DNA of 64,000 nucleotides. Origin: Diplosphaera chodatii (taxonomy: Eukaryota; Chlorophyta; Trebouxiophyceae; Prasiolales; Stichococcaceae). The stretch spans positions 1,736,001-1,800,000 of the forward strand of contig JAALGY010000030.1 of assembly GCA_032358165.1 (NCBI GenBank), in the 5' to 3' direction. Positions within the stretch are counted from its first letter, which is position 1, and each line of letters begins with the position of its first letter. The translations under genes and the position numbers were made by a program. Below are positions 20,135-36,152 of this stretch, piece by piece. The notes beneath the pieces were generated by a model that made no database searches, was not told where the DNA came from, and saw only the letters and a list, made by a program, of their open reading frames with translations.

Positions 20135-23100
20135 ATGAGCGCCGCACCTCAGGAGATTGATTGGCAGAGGTAGGGGTTGCGCCGTGCATGCTTGCTGCAC
20201 AACGCTCATCCAGCCGAGTTTGCAGCTGGGGTTTGGGTCCATGCACACATATTTTGTTTGCATGCATATCATACCGACCTCCGGCACGAAGACACAACTG
20301 CGCTGCGTGTCAGCAGCGTCACCTGCGATGAATGCACTGTGTTGCCGCAGGCTGGACAAATCGAAATTCCTATTCGTTGGAGCAGGGCTATTTTCGGTGA
20401 GCTGTTTGCCTGCTCACCAGACTGTCGTCTGGAACTCTAATTACGAACGTTGTTCGTGCCAGCTGGGAGCTGTGCTGGTAGCGAGTGGCACATTGGCATA
20501 GGCAGGGTGCAGTTTTTCTATGCTGCACAGCATCTTGCTGCAGGGCGTCACCACCGTTCTGTACCCGCTGTCGGTGGTGAAGACGCAGCAGATGGCGATA
20601 GCCGACGCGCCGCGGGGCCTGCGGGTGAGTGGGCAGCTTCAGGACACAAGTGGACAGTGCAGTGGCGTACAAAGCGCAGGACTGCACCAGCAGCAGCCTA
20701 TGGGATGCGCAACATGCGGAGGCGGCGGTAGAAGACGGCGGTGGCGGCAGCAGCGCAGGCAGCGGCAGCGGCGCCATGTGCAGCGTGTGTGTGGACAGCA
20801 ATCACACCTGACATCCGTCGAGCGGCCGTCTGACGGCAAGGCCGCCTGGCTGCAGGGGGCGCAGGCGACGGCGGTGGCGATCGTGCGGGCGGACGGCATC
20901 CGGGGCCTGTACCGCGGCTTCGGCACCACCATCTTCGGGCTCGTCCCGGCGCGAGGGGTGGGCGGTTCAGCAGATGCCAGTGTCCGGAGCCAACCCTGCA
21001 TGCACAGGAGGCCGGTGTTACTCTGAGGCAGTGCACACCCCTCTTAGTGATACTGACTTGCGCACCGCTGCGAGTGCGCCTCATCACGCTGGAGGCCGTC
21101 ACGATGGCGCCTGATGACGACCTCAGACCGCCAGCCGTGTGCTGTGCCGCAGATCTACCTGACCACGCTGGAGGCGGTGAAAGACGCGGTGGGGCGGCAG
21201 TGCGGGAGGCGGGGCTATGGCGCCGCGGAGTCGGCGGCGCTGGCCAGCAGCGTCGGCGGCGGCGTCGCCAGCCTGGCCACCCAGTCCGTCATCGTGCCCG
21301 TGGACGTGGTGCGTCTCTGGGTGTTCAGAGGGTCGTCAAGCAGTCTTGAACCCTATCGAGGGCAGCGGCGGCGGCGGCGCCAGCCTGGCCACCCAGTCCG
21401 TCATCGTGCCCGTGGACATGGTGTTCTCCTGGGGTGTTGCCACGGGTCTTTGCAACGTCACACCTTGGCAGAGGCACCTGCAACGGCGGCGCCTGCAGCC
21501 TGGCCACGGTCTGTCATGCTTGCCCGTCGTGCACTAAGGCTGCGCTGGGCCTGGCTGGTGTGGCGGCAGCGCCCTTTGCTGCACCAAGCTTTTCATGGGC
21601 GTGGAGAGGGGCACAAAGTGGACGGCGCATGTGCATCAGCCGTCGCGGCAAACTGCCACGCGGCCAGGCTGCAGCTGGAAACCAGCGCCTGCGCTGCGCC
21701 GGCTGCTCTCCCAATTGATGTGCACGATGAGGTGAGGACAGGCATGTTCCGGCGCTGCCTGATGGCCTCAGACGGTGCCGCAGGTCACGCAGCGGCTGAT
21801 GGTGGCGGGCGGCAGCACGCGCAGCAGCGCCGCGGGGCAGTCCGGGCGGCTGGACCCGGCGGCCGTCGCGCAGCGGGGGCGCCGGCTGAACGGGCTGCAG
21901 ATGGCGCGGAAGATCGTCAGGTGCTGCGCCATCCCACTGTGTTGCAGCTGCATGCCGTTGTTGAGCTGCTGTATGAATTTGTTCTTCGTGATGGATAGCC
22001 CTGCTCACATGTTGCTCACCGCCTATCTGCTACATGTCACACAACGTTTCCTGCAATGCGCCAGCATCAGGCCCATGATCAGCCTCTTGTGCATGCCAGC
22101 CAGCAGTTGTGGTGTGGGCAAGTCCACCTGCTGCCAGAGCTGCCCGGTCATTGTCAACACAGGGCGGAGGGCGTGCTGGGGCTGTACCGCGGCTTCGGGC
22201 TGTCCATCGTGACGTTCGTGCCGAGCAGCGCCCTGTGGTGGGGCGCCTACGGCGGCTACCAGAAGCTCATCTGGCAGCAGCTGGACGCCTGGTGGGACGA
22301 GCCCGCCGTCATCACCGAGCTCAGCGGCAGCGGCGGCGGCAGTGGCAGCGGCGTTGGGCCCCAGCGGCCCACATCCCAGGTGTGGCGTTCCCCAACTCAG
22401 TACTGATTTAGCGGTCACCACAGCCTGAGACCTGCAGCCGCATTGCACAGCATGCACAATGCACAGCGATTTTGGAGATGTTCTGGCCCCAAGCCGAGCC
22501 ACCGCCGCGACCGGCTGCGCTCAGACCAAGCCATATGTCAGCACCTGCTGTGTGAGTTGTCGAGCGATGATGGAGACGTGTCCAGCGCGGCTCAGCACGG
22601 CGGGCTGCTCAGCCGCAGGTGATGGGGGTGCAGACGCTGTCGGCGGTGTGCGCGGGGCTCACCTCCTCCGTCTTCACCAACCCCCTGGACGTCATCAAGA
22701 CCCGCCTGCAGGTGGACACGAACACCTTTGGTGAAGCAGACAGTAGTCTTCTCTGCTTTAACATGAAACACGCAGGATGTGGATGTCGGCTCTGTGTGCA
22801 TTCCCTCGTTGGGTGTGATGCGCGTGTCCCTGCCGATGTTTGCTTGGTAGCTCCATATGCAGGAAGGGTTTTGCGTAGGGGTGCTCTCTGTGGTGCTTCG
22901 GCATGTTGCATAGAAGCTGATCACAGGACGATTATGCGCCATGCGCCTTGTGTTTGATGTGTTCAGCGTTCGTGACTGGCAGGTGACTGAGGGCGTGCCG
23001 GATGGCAAGAAGCCCACCTTAGCATCCACCCTCCGTGAGTTCCCACCCCAGTGTCCGACGGCGGATGGCTTTTGCTAAGCTTGTGTGTGCATTCATGAAT

Positions 23101-23461
23101 GCCAATGGATCGGCACAGTACATAATAGCGCCTGCGGCGCTGCCGCTTGGCACTGCTGATGCTAAATTGTTTGTCGTGCAGGCACATTACTGCAGTCAGA
23201 TGGCATGTGGGGCTTGTGGCGGGGTGTCGGCCCTCGGATACTGTCCAGCATGCTGTGGTGAGTTTGACCAAGGCAGCGACAACATGTGGACATGAGCGCA
23301 AAAGTGTTTGCTTTCCGGTAGTTCGTTTCAGCATCAATCTTCAACACGGCCTCAAGCGTTAGTGTTTCTGTGTTTACTCCAGGGGCTCCAGCATGGTGAC
23401 GGCGTATGAGTACTTGAAACGGGTGTGTGCCCTGCCGGACGAGGCCACCGCGCAAGATTGA
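20135..23461 (+). CDS. Mitochondrial carrier family protein, SLC25A44-like
   Basis: Eleven exons, all phase-consistent: 20135-20169, 20351-20396, 20544-20624, 20856-20957, 21153-21308, 21784-21920, 22163-22379, 22619-22711, 22983-23034, 23182-23257, 23383-23461; 357 residues, a normal carrier length. The three repeats show YPLSVVKTQQM (~34-44), PVDVVTQRLM (~137-146) and NPLDVIKTRLQ (~279-289). GLYRGFG follows in repeats 1 and 2 and GLWRGVGPRI in repeat 3. Start MSAAPQEIDWQRLDKSKF and the VDVVTQRLM signature are typical of the SLC25A44/plant At5g15640 group; animal SLC25A44 imports branched-chain amino acids into mitochondria. Expected in the inner mitochondrial membrane. The first signature has Ser where most carriers have an acidic residue. 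Substrate in this alga is inferred only. Confidence 0.92.
21379..21417 (+). repeat. Partial copy of carrier exon 5 inside the next intron
   Basis: 39 nt identical to 21267-21305 of exon 5, followed by tggtg-like sequence resembling the donor. It lies 70 bp into the intron and lacks the 5' part of the exon. Confidence 0.85.
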
Positions 23462-23745
23462 TATTTTCAACAACACGTGCATTCAGGAAATAGCATTCTT
23501 TGAACAGTGACACAGGTTTGGGGCCCTGTCCTGGTCAGTTGTCAGAGTAGCTTTGACACCCGCATGCTTTAAGTCTTGGCCATTGTACAGCAATTGTTCA
23601 CCGTTGAGCAGCTGATGTCTGGTCGAATCGGAGGTCTTCGTGCATGACGGTGCTGTATCGTACCTATCATAGCGAGCCACAAACACACACCTGCCAAACG
23701 CCTTCCCGCACATGTATGCTACGACATGCGAGTAATCATGAAACT

Positions 23746-27872
<4,127 letters not shown>

Positions 27873-28316
27873 AGCAAACAGGTTACGCCGTAAGGCTGCA
27901 ATGCCGATTGGCTAGCTGCCATCCCGCGCATTTTCTCCGACATCCGCACCTGCGCATGCGCCACGTGGCGCGGCGCGTTCTTACTCTTGCAGTTGCCCAT
28001 GATAGATCGAGATTCATCGAAGGCCGTGTGCGCTTGCCGACAAGGGCACTGAAGTGCTGGATTGTGTTTGCCCTGCGGTGCTCTCAGCACAGCTTCCGCG
28101 GGAATCGTGCCTGCTCTCGAGAGCTTGAGCTCCATCCCAAATCGAGCGGATGTTAAATTAAATAGTTTCAGTAGCATTGCTCCAACAATTGCAGCTGCAG
28201 ATACATGCAGTGCGCTGGCGATGCTACTCGTTTGAGACTACTTTCTAAGCCGATCTGAACCTTGGTCCCAGAGAAGCTGGGCAGCTCGAGCTTCTGAATA
28301 GCTGTAGACGTGTCAG
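27873..28316. promoter_or_regulatory. Divergent promoter region between adenylate kinase and IST1 genes
   Basis: 444 bp between opposed start codons (27872 minus, 28317 plus). It contains an AT-rich patch near 28150-28165 (gttaaattaaatag) in otherwise GC-rich DNA. Promoter function is inferred from position. Confidence 0.45.
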
Positions 28317-31300
28317 ATGTTGGGGACGGGCTTCAACCAGAACAAATGGTGGGCTGCGCCCTGATCTGGGCATGCCTCAATGGGCACCTCATCAGCTTGG
28401 TCTGTCTCTGCGCTGCCCGCATTCGAGATGTGTCACCACAGTACTATCAAGCAAGTCGTGAACAGTTGTCCTCTATGCCTGCAGCAAGACGCAGTGCCAG
28501 CTGTGCGCTGGGCGCATCCGCCTCATGCGCAACAAGCGCAATATCCAGGTGGGGGCTGCGCCACAGCGTCCGACACATCTGCATCCGCCTGCCTTTTGCG
28601 GCAGAATCTGTTTGCAGTCTGTGACAGACGGTGATGTGAAGTTGCGTGAGGATGCCGGACGTCAGCACAGCAGCGATCTTTGGGGTTGAGCGCAATACCT
28701 GCCGACGGTCACTTTGTATGAGGCTGTTCCATGCGCTACTGCAGCTGAAGAACTCGCGCAAGGAGGTGGCCAACCTGCTGCGCACGGGCAAGGCGGAGAA
28801 CGCGCGCATCAGGGTGGAGACCGTCATGCGCGAAGAGGCGATGCTGCAGGCCTATGACGGTCAGCATTTCGGCATGTTGCGCCATTGGGCACACTCGCGA
28901 TCCTGCATGATGCTGATCTGGCGCATGCTTACGTGTCCACTAGATGTCCGGCAGGTGGCTGTGCAATGACATGCAATGCTGCTTTTGCAGCATGCACACA
29001 GGTTCCCCCTAGGTGGTGCCGGGGTGCATGGAGGGCGCAGGTCTCCTCACTGACGCTCCAAGCTTGGATGCCCTGCAGTGGTGGAGCTGTTCGTGGAGCT
29101 GCTGCAGGTGCGCGTCGCAATCCTGGACCGCAGCAAGGAGCTGCCGCCCGACATGACCGAGGTGCGGAGGCAGTTGTTCAGCAACTGCCAATCAGTCATA
29201 TGCGGGGTCGGGCAGTAGATCAGGGCCCACAGGGGTCGGGCGCCTGGCTGCTGACACTGTTTCTCACGCCGCTGCCGGGCAAGCCAGCCTAGCGTACATT
29301 GCGCGGCTGGTCACCGCCAAGTTGCAGCAGGATATGCACCGGGGGTCCAAGGGTTCTGCTGAATGGTCCCCGCGGCACCCGCGCGCAGGCCATCTCCAGC
29401 CTGATCTACGCGGCGGCGCGGGTCACGGACCTGCAGGAGCTGGGCGCGATCAAGGCGCTGCTGGCGGCCAAGTTCGGGAAGGAGTACGCGGCGGAGGCGG
29501 CGTCTGACCACCTGTGCCGCAAGTGGCACGTCAACGACAACCTGATCAGGCGCGCTTAAGATACACAACATTTTTGAGATCCACAACATAGCACCCCTCA
29601 TAGCAAAGTGATGGCCCGGCTGCTCAATTTTGCGCATCTGGGACAGGACGCGGCTCGAACAATCTGCAGCATCCGCATCTGCATGTGCAGGACCATGGCG
29701 CCGACGTTTGGCCCACCATAAACCCTCCTGAATACCCTCCTGCTGCAACATCCCGCAGGTGGTTGAGCATCGAGGCGCCGACGCCGGAGGACAAGGTGGT
29801 GTGCCTGACGGAGATCGCGGCGGAGCACGGGGTGGACTGGTCACCCGAGGGCGCCGGCGGCCCCCCTGGAGCAAAGGCCTACCTGGCCGGCGACCGCACC
29901 TCCTACTCCGACCCGCTGACGCCGCCGTCAGGCGGCTGGGGCGGCAACAGCGGTGTGTTATCCAACACCAGATGTGTTTGCTGTTCCAGTCACTCACAGC
30001 CGGCAGCCCCAGTTCTTGCATGTGCCAACGGGTGCGCGGTGTTGCAGCACCGCCCCTCGTGGCAACGTGACAGCGCTGGGGCTGCCCTTGTGTGTGCTGT
30101 ATTGGGGGTTTAGCAGCTGCCTGCATGATGGGCAGCTGTTCATCAGCAGTCCAATGTGGTTAGCACCCTCAGGGGGTCTCAATGTTCACACCATTTTCCG
30201 CTGGACATCCAGACTCCTCAACAACAGCTGGCTGTGCACCGCAGGAGGCGGTGCCGCTTCATATGGCGGGGCGCACCACGGCGGCGGCGCGGGCGTCACC
30301 AGCATCTATGACAGCGCGGGCCCCTTTGGCAGCGCGCAACCGCCGGCCGCCCGCCGCGACGCCGCCAGCGGCATCGACTATGACAACGACTACAACAGCT
30401 CGGGTGAGGCAGGGTCGGTGCATTCCATCAGGTTTTGCTGCCAGGCTTGTGTGGAGCAGATGCTGGGTTGTGTACGGCCTGCAGATCAGGTATCGAATGC
30501 GGACTGCGCTCATGCAGCAGGCAGACGCACAGCAGCTGAGCAGCCGCCGAGCAGCGGCGCGGGCGCCAGGTCAGGCGCGGGAAGCGACTTCAGCTTCCAG
30601 CCGCCGGGCCACCGGCAGCCGCAGCAGCTGCAGCCGCCGCGGCAGAGCAGCAGCGACGAGGATGACGGCGTGGTGGCCTACCCCAAGGCAGGCTCTGCAA
30701 CTGACGGCGTTGTAGGCTACCCGCAGGCAGGCGGCTCAGCGACTCGCTTTGACGGTGAGATACTTGGCTGTCGAATGGCGCACCAACCTGCACATGCCTT
30801 ACTGGCATGCTGGCTGAAAGTGCTCTGCGTCAGGGAGCCGAACACTGTCTGCTGGTATGCTGCGACCATGACCCTGGGTGGCCAGATGCGTGGCCCACAT
30901 AATGCAGAGGCCGCGGAGTTTGCGAAGGAGCGGGGCGAGGGTGCTCAGCGGCAGCAGGGGGCGGGAGCAGCAGGAAGCAGCAGCAGCGCGCCGCCTCAGC
31001 ACCAGCAGCTGTCGAACCAGGACAGCGGCAGCAGCAGCGGCCAGTGGGCGCCGCCACCCAGCCCTGGAGCAGGCCAGGTGTGCGCAACTGCCTTAGCTAT
31101 GTGCTGAGATTGTTGAAGCACAGGATAGAGTGCTGCTGCAGCTGCTGTTGCACTGCCTTGAGCAGCAGCTGCATATGGACGACTGGCTTTTCAAGGTCTG
31201 CTGGGAGCTTTACAACCCGGGGCACTGTTTGCTGCGCAGCATCCACCCACCCTGCGCACCAGTTTGCAGACAATGCAGCAAGTTCTGCAATACCGCACCT

Positions 31301-32254
31301 GCCTTGCAGCCTGTTCCTCTTGTGCAACCTCAGGCTGTGAACATGTCTCTGCAGGGGACTGCCTATCCTGAGCTATACCAGGTGCTGACTAGCACTGGCT
31401 CGCGGCAAGCGCCAGCTGCTCTGCTGTGCATGCTCAACATTTGGCAGTGCTGTCCTGCAGGCCCACAAGCGCCAGCTGCTCTGCTGTGCATGCTCAACAT
31501 TTGGCAGTGCTGTCCTGCAGGCCCACTGGATGCAGCCCAACCGGCCGAGCCCACCCTTTAAAATGCACCAAGCAGTAGCTATCCTGAGCATAGCAGTCAG
31601 ATAGCTGCGCTTTCTGAGCTTAGCGTCTGCTGATGAGTTGCCCTCATGTGCTACAGGGCCGCAGCTTCCAGAGCCGCATTGACTCGGTCGGCAAGTGGAA
31701 GGCGCGGCGCGACAGCGGCGGCAGCGGCGGCGTCTCCCCCGCATGGCCCAGCACCTCCCAGGGCGCCGATGGCTCAGCCACGCAGGTACTCTGGTCTGGT
31801 ACTGTAAATGGCTTTGGTATTCGTACTGTCTGAAGCACGGCACTTGCATTATGGCCACTGCACGCATGCTGTACGGCCTGGCATTAACGCAAACACTCGC
31901 CTAATACTGCAGGACAGTGCGTGGGGAAAACGGCAGGCGGCCTACGACGCCGCCCCGGGGCCGCCGCCCAAGCCGCCGGCCGGCCCGCCACTGCAGCCGA
32001 GCGCCCCGCCCGCAGGTCCGACGACCAAGCCCACAGGCCTGTGACCGAGCTGCTGTGCCCCATCGAGATGGTCACGCTGTGCTGTCAGGCCGGCTGCTGC
32101 TGCTACTGGCAGTGGTGATATGCTGCTGCCTTGTGGCCGACAGCTGACGAAGCTTTGTTGTGCGTCTGCAGCGGCGACGCAGCAGGGGGAGGAGCCAGCG
32201 GGCAACGAGCTGCACGACCTGCAGAAGCGCTTTGCAGCCCTGAAGCAGCGTTGA
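28317..32254 (+). CDS. IST1: IST1-like ESCRT-III-associated protein (regulator of Vps4)
   Basis: Twelve phase-consistent exons: 28317-28348, 28485-28548, 28745-28859, 29079-29161, 29389-29549, 29759-29952, 30245-30403, 30521-30754, 30908-31077, 31657-31785, 31913-32015, 32172-32254; about 508 residues. The N-terminal IST1 domain (~1-190) is clear: MLGTGFNQNKCKTQ, RIRLMRNKRNIQ, VANLLRTGKAENARIRVE, VVELFVELLQVR, AISSLIYAAARVTDLQEL, LIRWLSIEAPTPEDK then EIAAEHGVDW. IST1 binds ESCRT-III and the MIT domain of Vps4 in multivesicular body sorting, membrane scission and cytokinesis. The middle is Gly/Ser/Gln-rich and disordered. The last residues DLQKRFAALKQR match the conserved C-terminal helix of plant IST1-like proteins. 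Intron 5 appears to start with GC (ATCAG|GCGCGC). The 578-bp intron 9 contains a 60-bp tandem duplication. Confidence 0.94.
31406..31525 (+). repeat. Perfect 60-bp tandem duplication in an IST1 intron
   Basis: 31406-31465 and 31466-31525 are identical base for base (caagcgccagctgctctgct start). Perfect identity means a recent duplication. Confidence 0.95.
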
Positions 32255-33206
32255 ACAGCGGGCAGCACCGCAGCGGCCTGGATCAGATGCTGTGGCGTCG
32301 GCGCGTGTGCAGGACGCACTGCTGACAGTGGGAGTCTTCGTACATGCTGGGACCGAGTGCAGCCTCCTCGTTGTGTCTTCAGCATGGGTGGGCAGCTGCA
32401 CCACATTATTGGATACCCGTGCAAGGCGTCAGTGGGCCACAATGCCAAGCTTTCAGTCCACCACGTCTTCTGTATTACCACGACTTGACTCACATGACAG
32501 GCATTTCCGTCCCCTGCACTCTTTGTTCACACGACACTCGATGCTGGCTTCCAGACACTGCGGAGTACCATGGTGCACAATGGCATGCTGCATGAAACGT
32601 CCCTGACAACTAAGGCGCAACAGGACGGTCACGGTTATGTAAGTAATAAGATAGGAGAGAATTGACAGCACCAGTGGCACTTCAGCCGTGCTTCGTTGGC
32701 TGTGGGCAGCTTACGTCGACCAGTCATTGTCAAGTGTAAGCAAGCACGAGGCGATGCATCACCTCAGGCGCACAATGCCTCCGCTCCATGCGCCAAACTG
32801 TGCACGCAAGGTGGTGGGTCAATGAGACGGGTTTCAGCAAGCACACATGTACTTGTGTGACACAATTCTTTCACATCAACTGATGTATATAATCAGGTTG
32901 TCAGCCTTGGAAACGGGCTGAATGCAGGGAGCAGCCCGGCGATATGGTTAAATACTGAGCCCACTTTGATCAAGGGTGATGCCCAGCACTTGTAGTGTCT
33001 CCGCGACTAGCTGAACAACAATGACAACAGAATCACAGTCGGCCACCAACCCTAGCATGCGGCAAGCAGCAGTGCAAATCGAGTGCAAGCCTCGGCCAAT
33101 TGCCTGTTTTGACAGCTTGGGTTCCTCATGTTCTGGACCGCGGAGCAGCTGGGAAATAGCTGGCGGCAAGTGAAGGGCGCCCTGATGCTGATGCTATCAG
33201 CCACTG
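32255..33206. other. Convergent intergenic region, no gene seen
   Basis: Between the IST1 stop and the MACPF gene stop. It contains a diverged copy of the dispersed repeat (32521-32605). No coding signal was found. Confidence 0.5.
32521..32605 (+). repeat. Diverged copy of the dispersed repeat family
   Basis: Reads gttcacacgacactcgatgc, then a gctggcttccagacactgcg / gagtaccatggtgcaca segment. It matches, with substitutions, the 36.2 and 37.9 kb copies (gtcacacaacaatcaatgct ... gagcaccagggtttagcaca). Confidence 0.6.
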
Positions 33207-33266
33207 TAGACATTTCGAGACAATCTCGAAGTGTCTACCAGCTCAGGTCGAGCTCGAGACCTGAGC
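33207..33266. terminator. Two adjacent hairpins spanning the MACPF gene stop codon
   Basis: Hairpin 1: 33207-33220 pairs with 33224-33237 (14-bp stem, one T:G-type mismatch, 3-base loop). Hairpin 2: 33241-33249 (GCTCAGGTC) pairs with 33258-33266 (9-bp stem, 8-base loop). The minus-strand stop codon (33235-33237) lies in an arm of hairpin 1. They could shape the 3' end of the mRNA; function is not known. Confidence 0.6.
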
Positions 33267-35229
33267 CGTGGCCTGTAATTGTCATTGTGCCAGCACGCCG
33301 CTCGGCTGTGATCGAAGGTCTGAACCCGCGTGTGTTGGAATGAGTTACGACCAGGCTTGGCTCTTGCTGACGTTGCCGAGCAAGGTGCGGATATAGATAT
33401 GCAGTCGGATATCTATATTCAGATCCGTACTGCAGACTGCTTAGTGTGTCGAACAGCTTGCTGAGCCGCTCAGGCTGTGCCTGCAGTGCAATGCGGCAGT
33501 GGTTGCTGTCCGCAGCTGCAGCAGCATCCAGTGCATGAATGGCCGCCAACCGGACACATTCTGTGTGCCCATCGGCCGCCACTGTCAGCAGTGCAGCCAC
33601 TGTTGCTGGTGCCTCGCAGCGGCTGAGCAAGCACGCCTGCTGCAATAGATTGCTGTTCTCACTGTCTAGCAGCTGCTCAATCAGCCGGTCCCAATCGTCC
33701 AGCTGCGCCGCTGACAGCTGCCGGAAGCCCCGCTGTGCCATGCTACGGACGGTCTGCACAAGGCAGCTGAGCTGCAGCATCGCCGCAGCCCGCAAGAGAT
33801 GCTGTGACGTCACATCGCCACCATCCAAGGTATCGGCGTGCCGCCGCAGAATGTCCGTTACCGGCACAAGCTCGGCTGACAAGACCACCCACTTCTGCGG
33901 ATGTTGTTGCACACGAGCCGCAAAGCCCTCGTAGGGCCCGTCACCGCCGGGAAACTCCTCCTGCAGCGTGACCGTGAGGTAATCTTTGACATCCAGCGCC
34001 TGCCTTATTTGAACATCCGGTGACCAACCCTATGCACACAACCTACCGTCATGATTTCTATCATCGGTGATCCTGAGCTTGATAAGATGTGTGCTGTCGT
34101 GCATATGGGGTGTGTTACCTTGCAGCCGTTGAAAGCTGCAGCTGCATGGCTGCGCGTAGACGAGGCACTGCCTTGTGCGCTGCCGCCTTCCGCAGCGGCA
34201 CCGGCCTCGATGATGCCAGGGGCGCTCACACCGAGAAGGGTGCGACCACTGGATGCTGCCTGCTTCTCTGCCCGCTCTGCAATCGTTGCCGTCTCAGCTG
34301 TTTGCAGCGTGACGACCCGCGCAACGCCGCCAAGCACCACTTCACCCGCTGGTGCGTGCGTGCCATACTCGCTGAGAAACCGCGCTGCATCCTCAATGCG
34401 CATGATGGCAGCTGCAGGGACACAATGTACGTTGATCAGCGCTGGCAGGCGTTGCAAGATGCATAGCTGGTGTTGCGGATTAGTATACAGACGTTGCAGA
34501 AGCGCGCACCAAAGAAGGATGCAAAGGTACCGAGAGGGCACCTGCGTCATTCATTGCGTCATCCGTGAGGCGGAGGTCCTCTTTTCGGCGGAAGAAGCTG
34601 ACGATCGGCTGAATGGTTTGCTTGACAGTCCACTGCTTGACTGTGGTGGACGTTGTCTCGAAGGATTGCTCGCCGCCTCTGCTGCGCTGGACGCTGGCGG
34701 CCAGGCCCACAGCATGCGGCGGCGAGACTGGCACGGACACACCCATGTTTGCCTTCCAGTGATTGGTCCATGTGTCGGTGCTAAGCTCCTCCGCCTCGTG
34801 CAGCGTCAGATGAGACTCCTCAAGGGACTGCGCGGGGACTCTGCTTGGCCGTATGCTGTCGGCTACATCTGTGGGCGGCATGAGCAGGCTGTATGTGCAG
34901 CCCCTGTTGTGGCACAGCGGGCTGCGCCGGTCGGCCAGCGCAGCAAACTGATCTAGCTGCTGCTGGCTGACGAACAGCGAGCTGTACCAGCCCGCTACTT
35001 GCTGTGCAAGGGCGGACAGGACTGCACCCATGCTGCTGCCCAGGTTCGGCTGGAAAGCCTGGCATGGACACGAGCATGACACGTCAATCAGGCATGCCGT
35101 TAAATAACTGCACTCTAGCACCATCGCTGCAAGCAGGCGCCATGCAGCATGTGTCCTGGCAACAGGCACTTTGCTTCACCTGGTCTCGATGGAACCTAGC
35201 AGCGAACTGTACCGCGGTGAAGCAAGAGC
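33235..35229 (-). CDS. MACPF (membrane attack complex/perforin) domain protein, 5' end not resolved
   Basis: Exons in frame: 35229-35180, 35058-34542, 34411-34119, 34029-33235 (stop). The domain signature is FLSEYGTHAPAGEVVLGGV (exon 3), matching the family pattern Y/F..(Y/F)GTH....LGG. The exon before it has the usual N-terminal half (THE..WxN-like WTNHWKANMGVSV, then a long Ser/Thr-rich beta/helix segment). After the domain, exon 4 has QKWVVLSAELVPVTDIL, like the W.sL...P..I..L tail seen after MACPF domains, followed by about 180 residues of helical sequence (LDDWDRLIEQLLDSENSNLL). MACPF proteins form or derive from membrane pores and in plants act in cell-death control (CAD1/NSL1); many have no lytic activity. 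Role and location here are unknown. At least one upstream exon is missing from the model. The stop lies in a hairpin. Confidence 0.8.
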
Positions 35230-36152
35230 CTGGTCAGTCCGATGTGGAGATCACGTGAGCTGGAGCAAGCACAGAACGCGCGCGCACACGCGCAGCCTCG
35301 CAGAAGCGATTGCGCCTGTGTGCCAAGTTCTCACAGGACATGTCACGTGATGTATGTGCACATCGCCACATCCCCTATCTGCGCTGTGACTTGCGTATGT
35401 GCACCAAAGCTTGTGGTCAGAGGCTCGCATACGCACAGTGTGACCGCTGCGCCCGACTCAAGCGTGAATGCAGCTGCAGGTGGCAGATGCGCTTTTGTAA
35501 CCTGTCCACGTCAGCGTAGCACGCCCACCCGTCAGCGTAGCAGTGCTACGGTAGCACTCCCAGTCACAAGACAAGAGCAGAAGTGACCTTGTCCTGTGAG
35601 CTTTACCTGTTGCTGCAATTCGGACCTTCTGGCATGGCAGCGACTTTGAGCTCACATGCATGCAGTGCAAGTGCAGGTTAGGGTTTAGCCTCCTAGGAGG
35701 GAGGCGGCGCAGTCCATTTGACAGGTGACTGCATTGCCGCTGCTGCTGGGGGCGCCAACCCCAGCAGCAGCATACCGCCCTAACGGTCATTCCGCAGGTC
35801 TCGCTGTCAGCACTGTGGGTGCAGCAGACAAAGCACCCACCATGCGCCGCTGTATGTCCAGTCCAAGTCTCAAACGCTGGGATGTGCCCGCCGCCACACA
35901 ACATAAAAACAATCGCCGCCCAAACTCACACGCAAGCTGCCGCCGCTTATCCGGACGACACCCCAAGAGCCCGACACCTCACAGAACCTGACAAAAGACC
36001 CCGTCGCCGCACGCTGCCGCCACAAGGCAGAGGCCATGTCCAGCTGGCAGAAATGCTGAAGCTGAGCCCAGAACACCGCCACCGCTCGCCTGCCAATGCC
36101 CACATTGTCAACCTGCTGACCAAGACGGTGGCAGGCAAACGGGAGACAGCCT

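Noticed and set aside
31130..31561. Open frame in the IST1 intron
   Set aside because: Overlaps the 60-bp tandem duplication; the IST1 exons join in frame without it (31077 to 31657).
33394..33424. AT-rich inverted repeat (atatagatat ... atatctatat)
   Set aside because: Lies inside well-supported MACPF coding sequence and may be chance codon use; not reported as a functional element.
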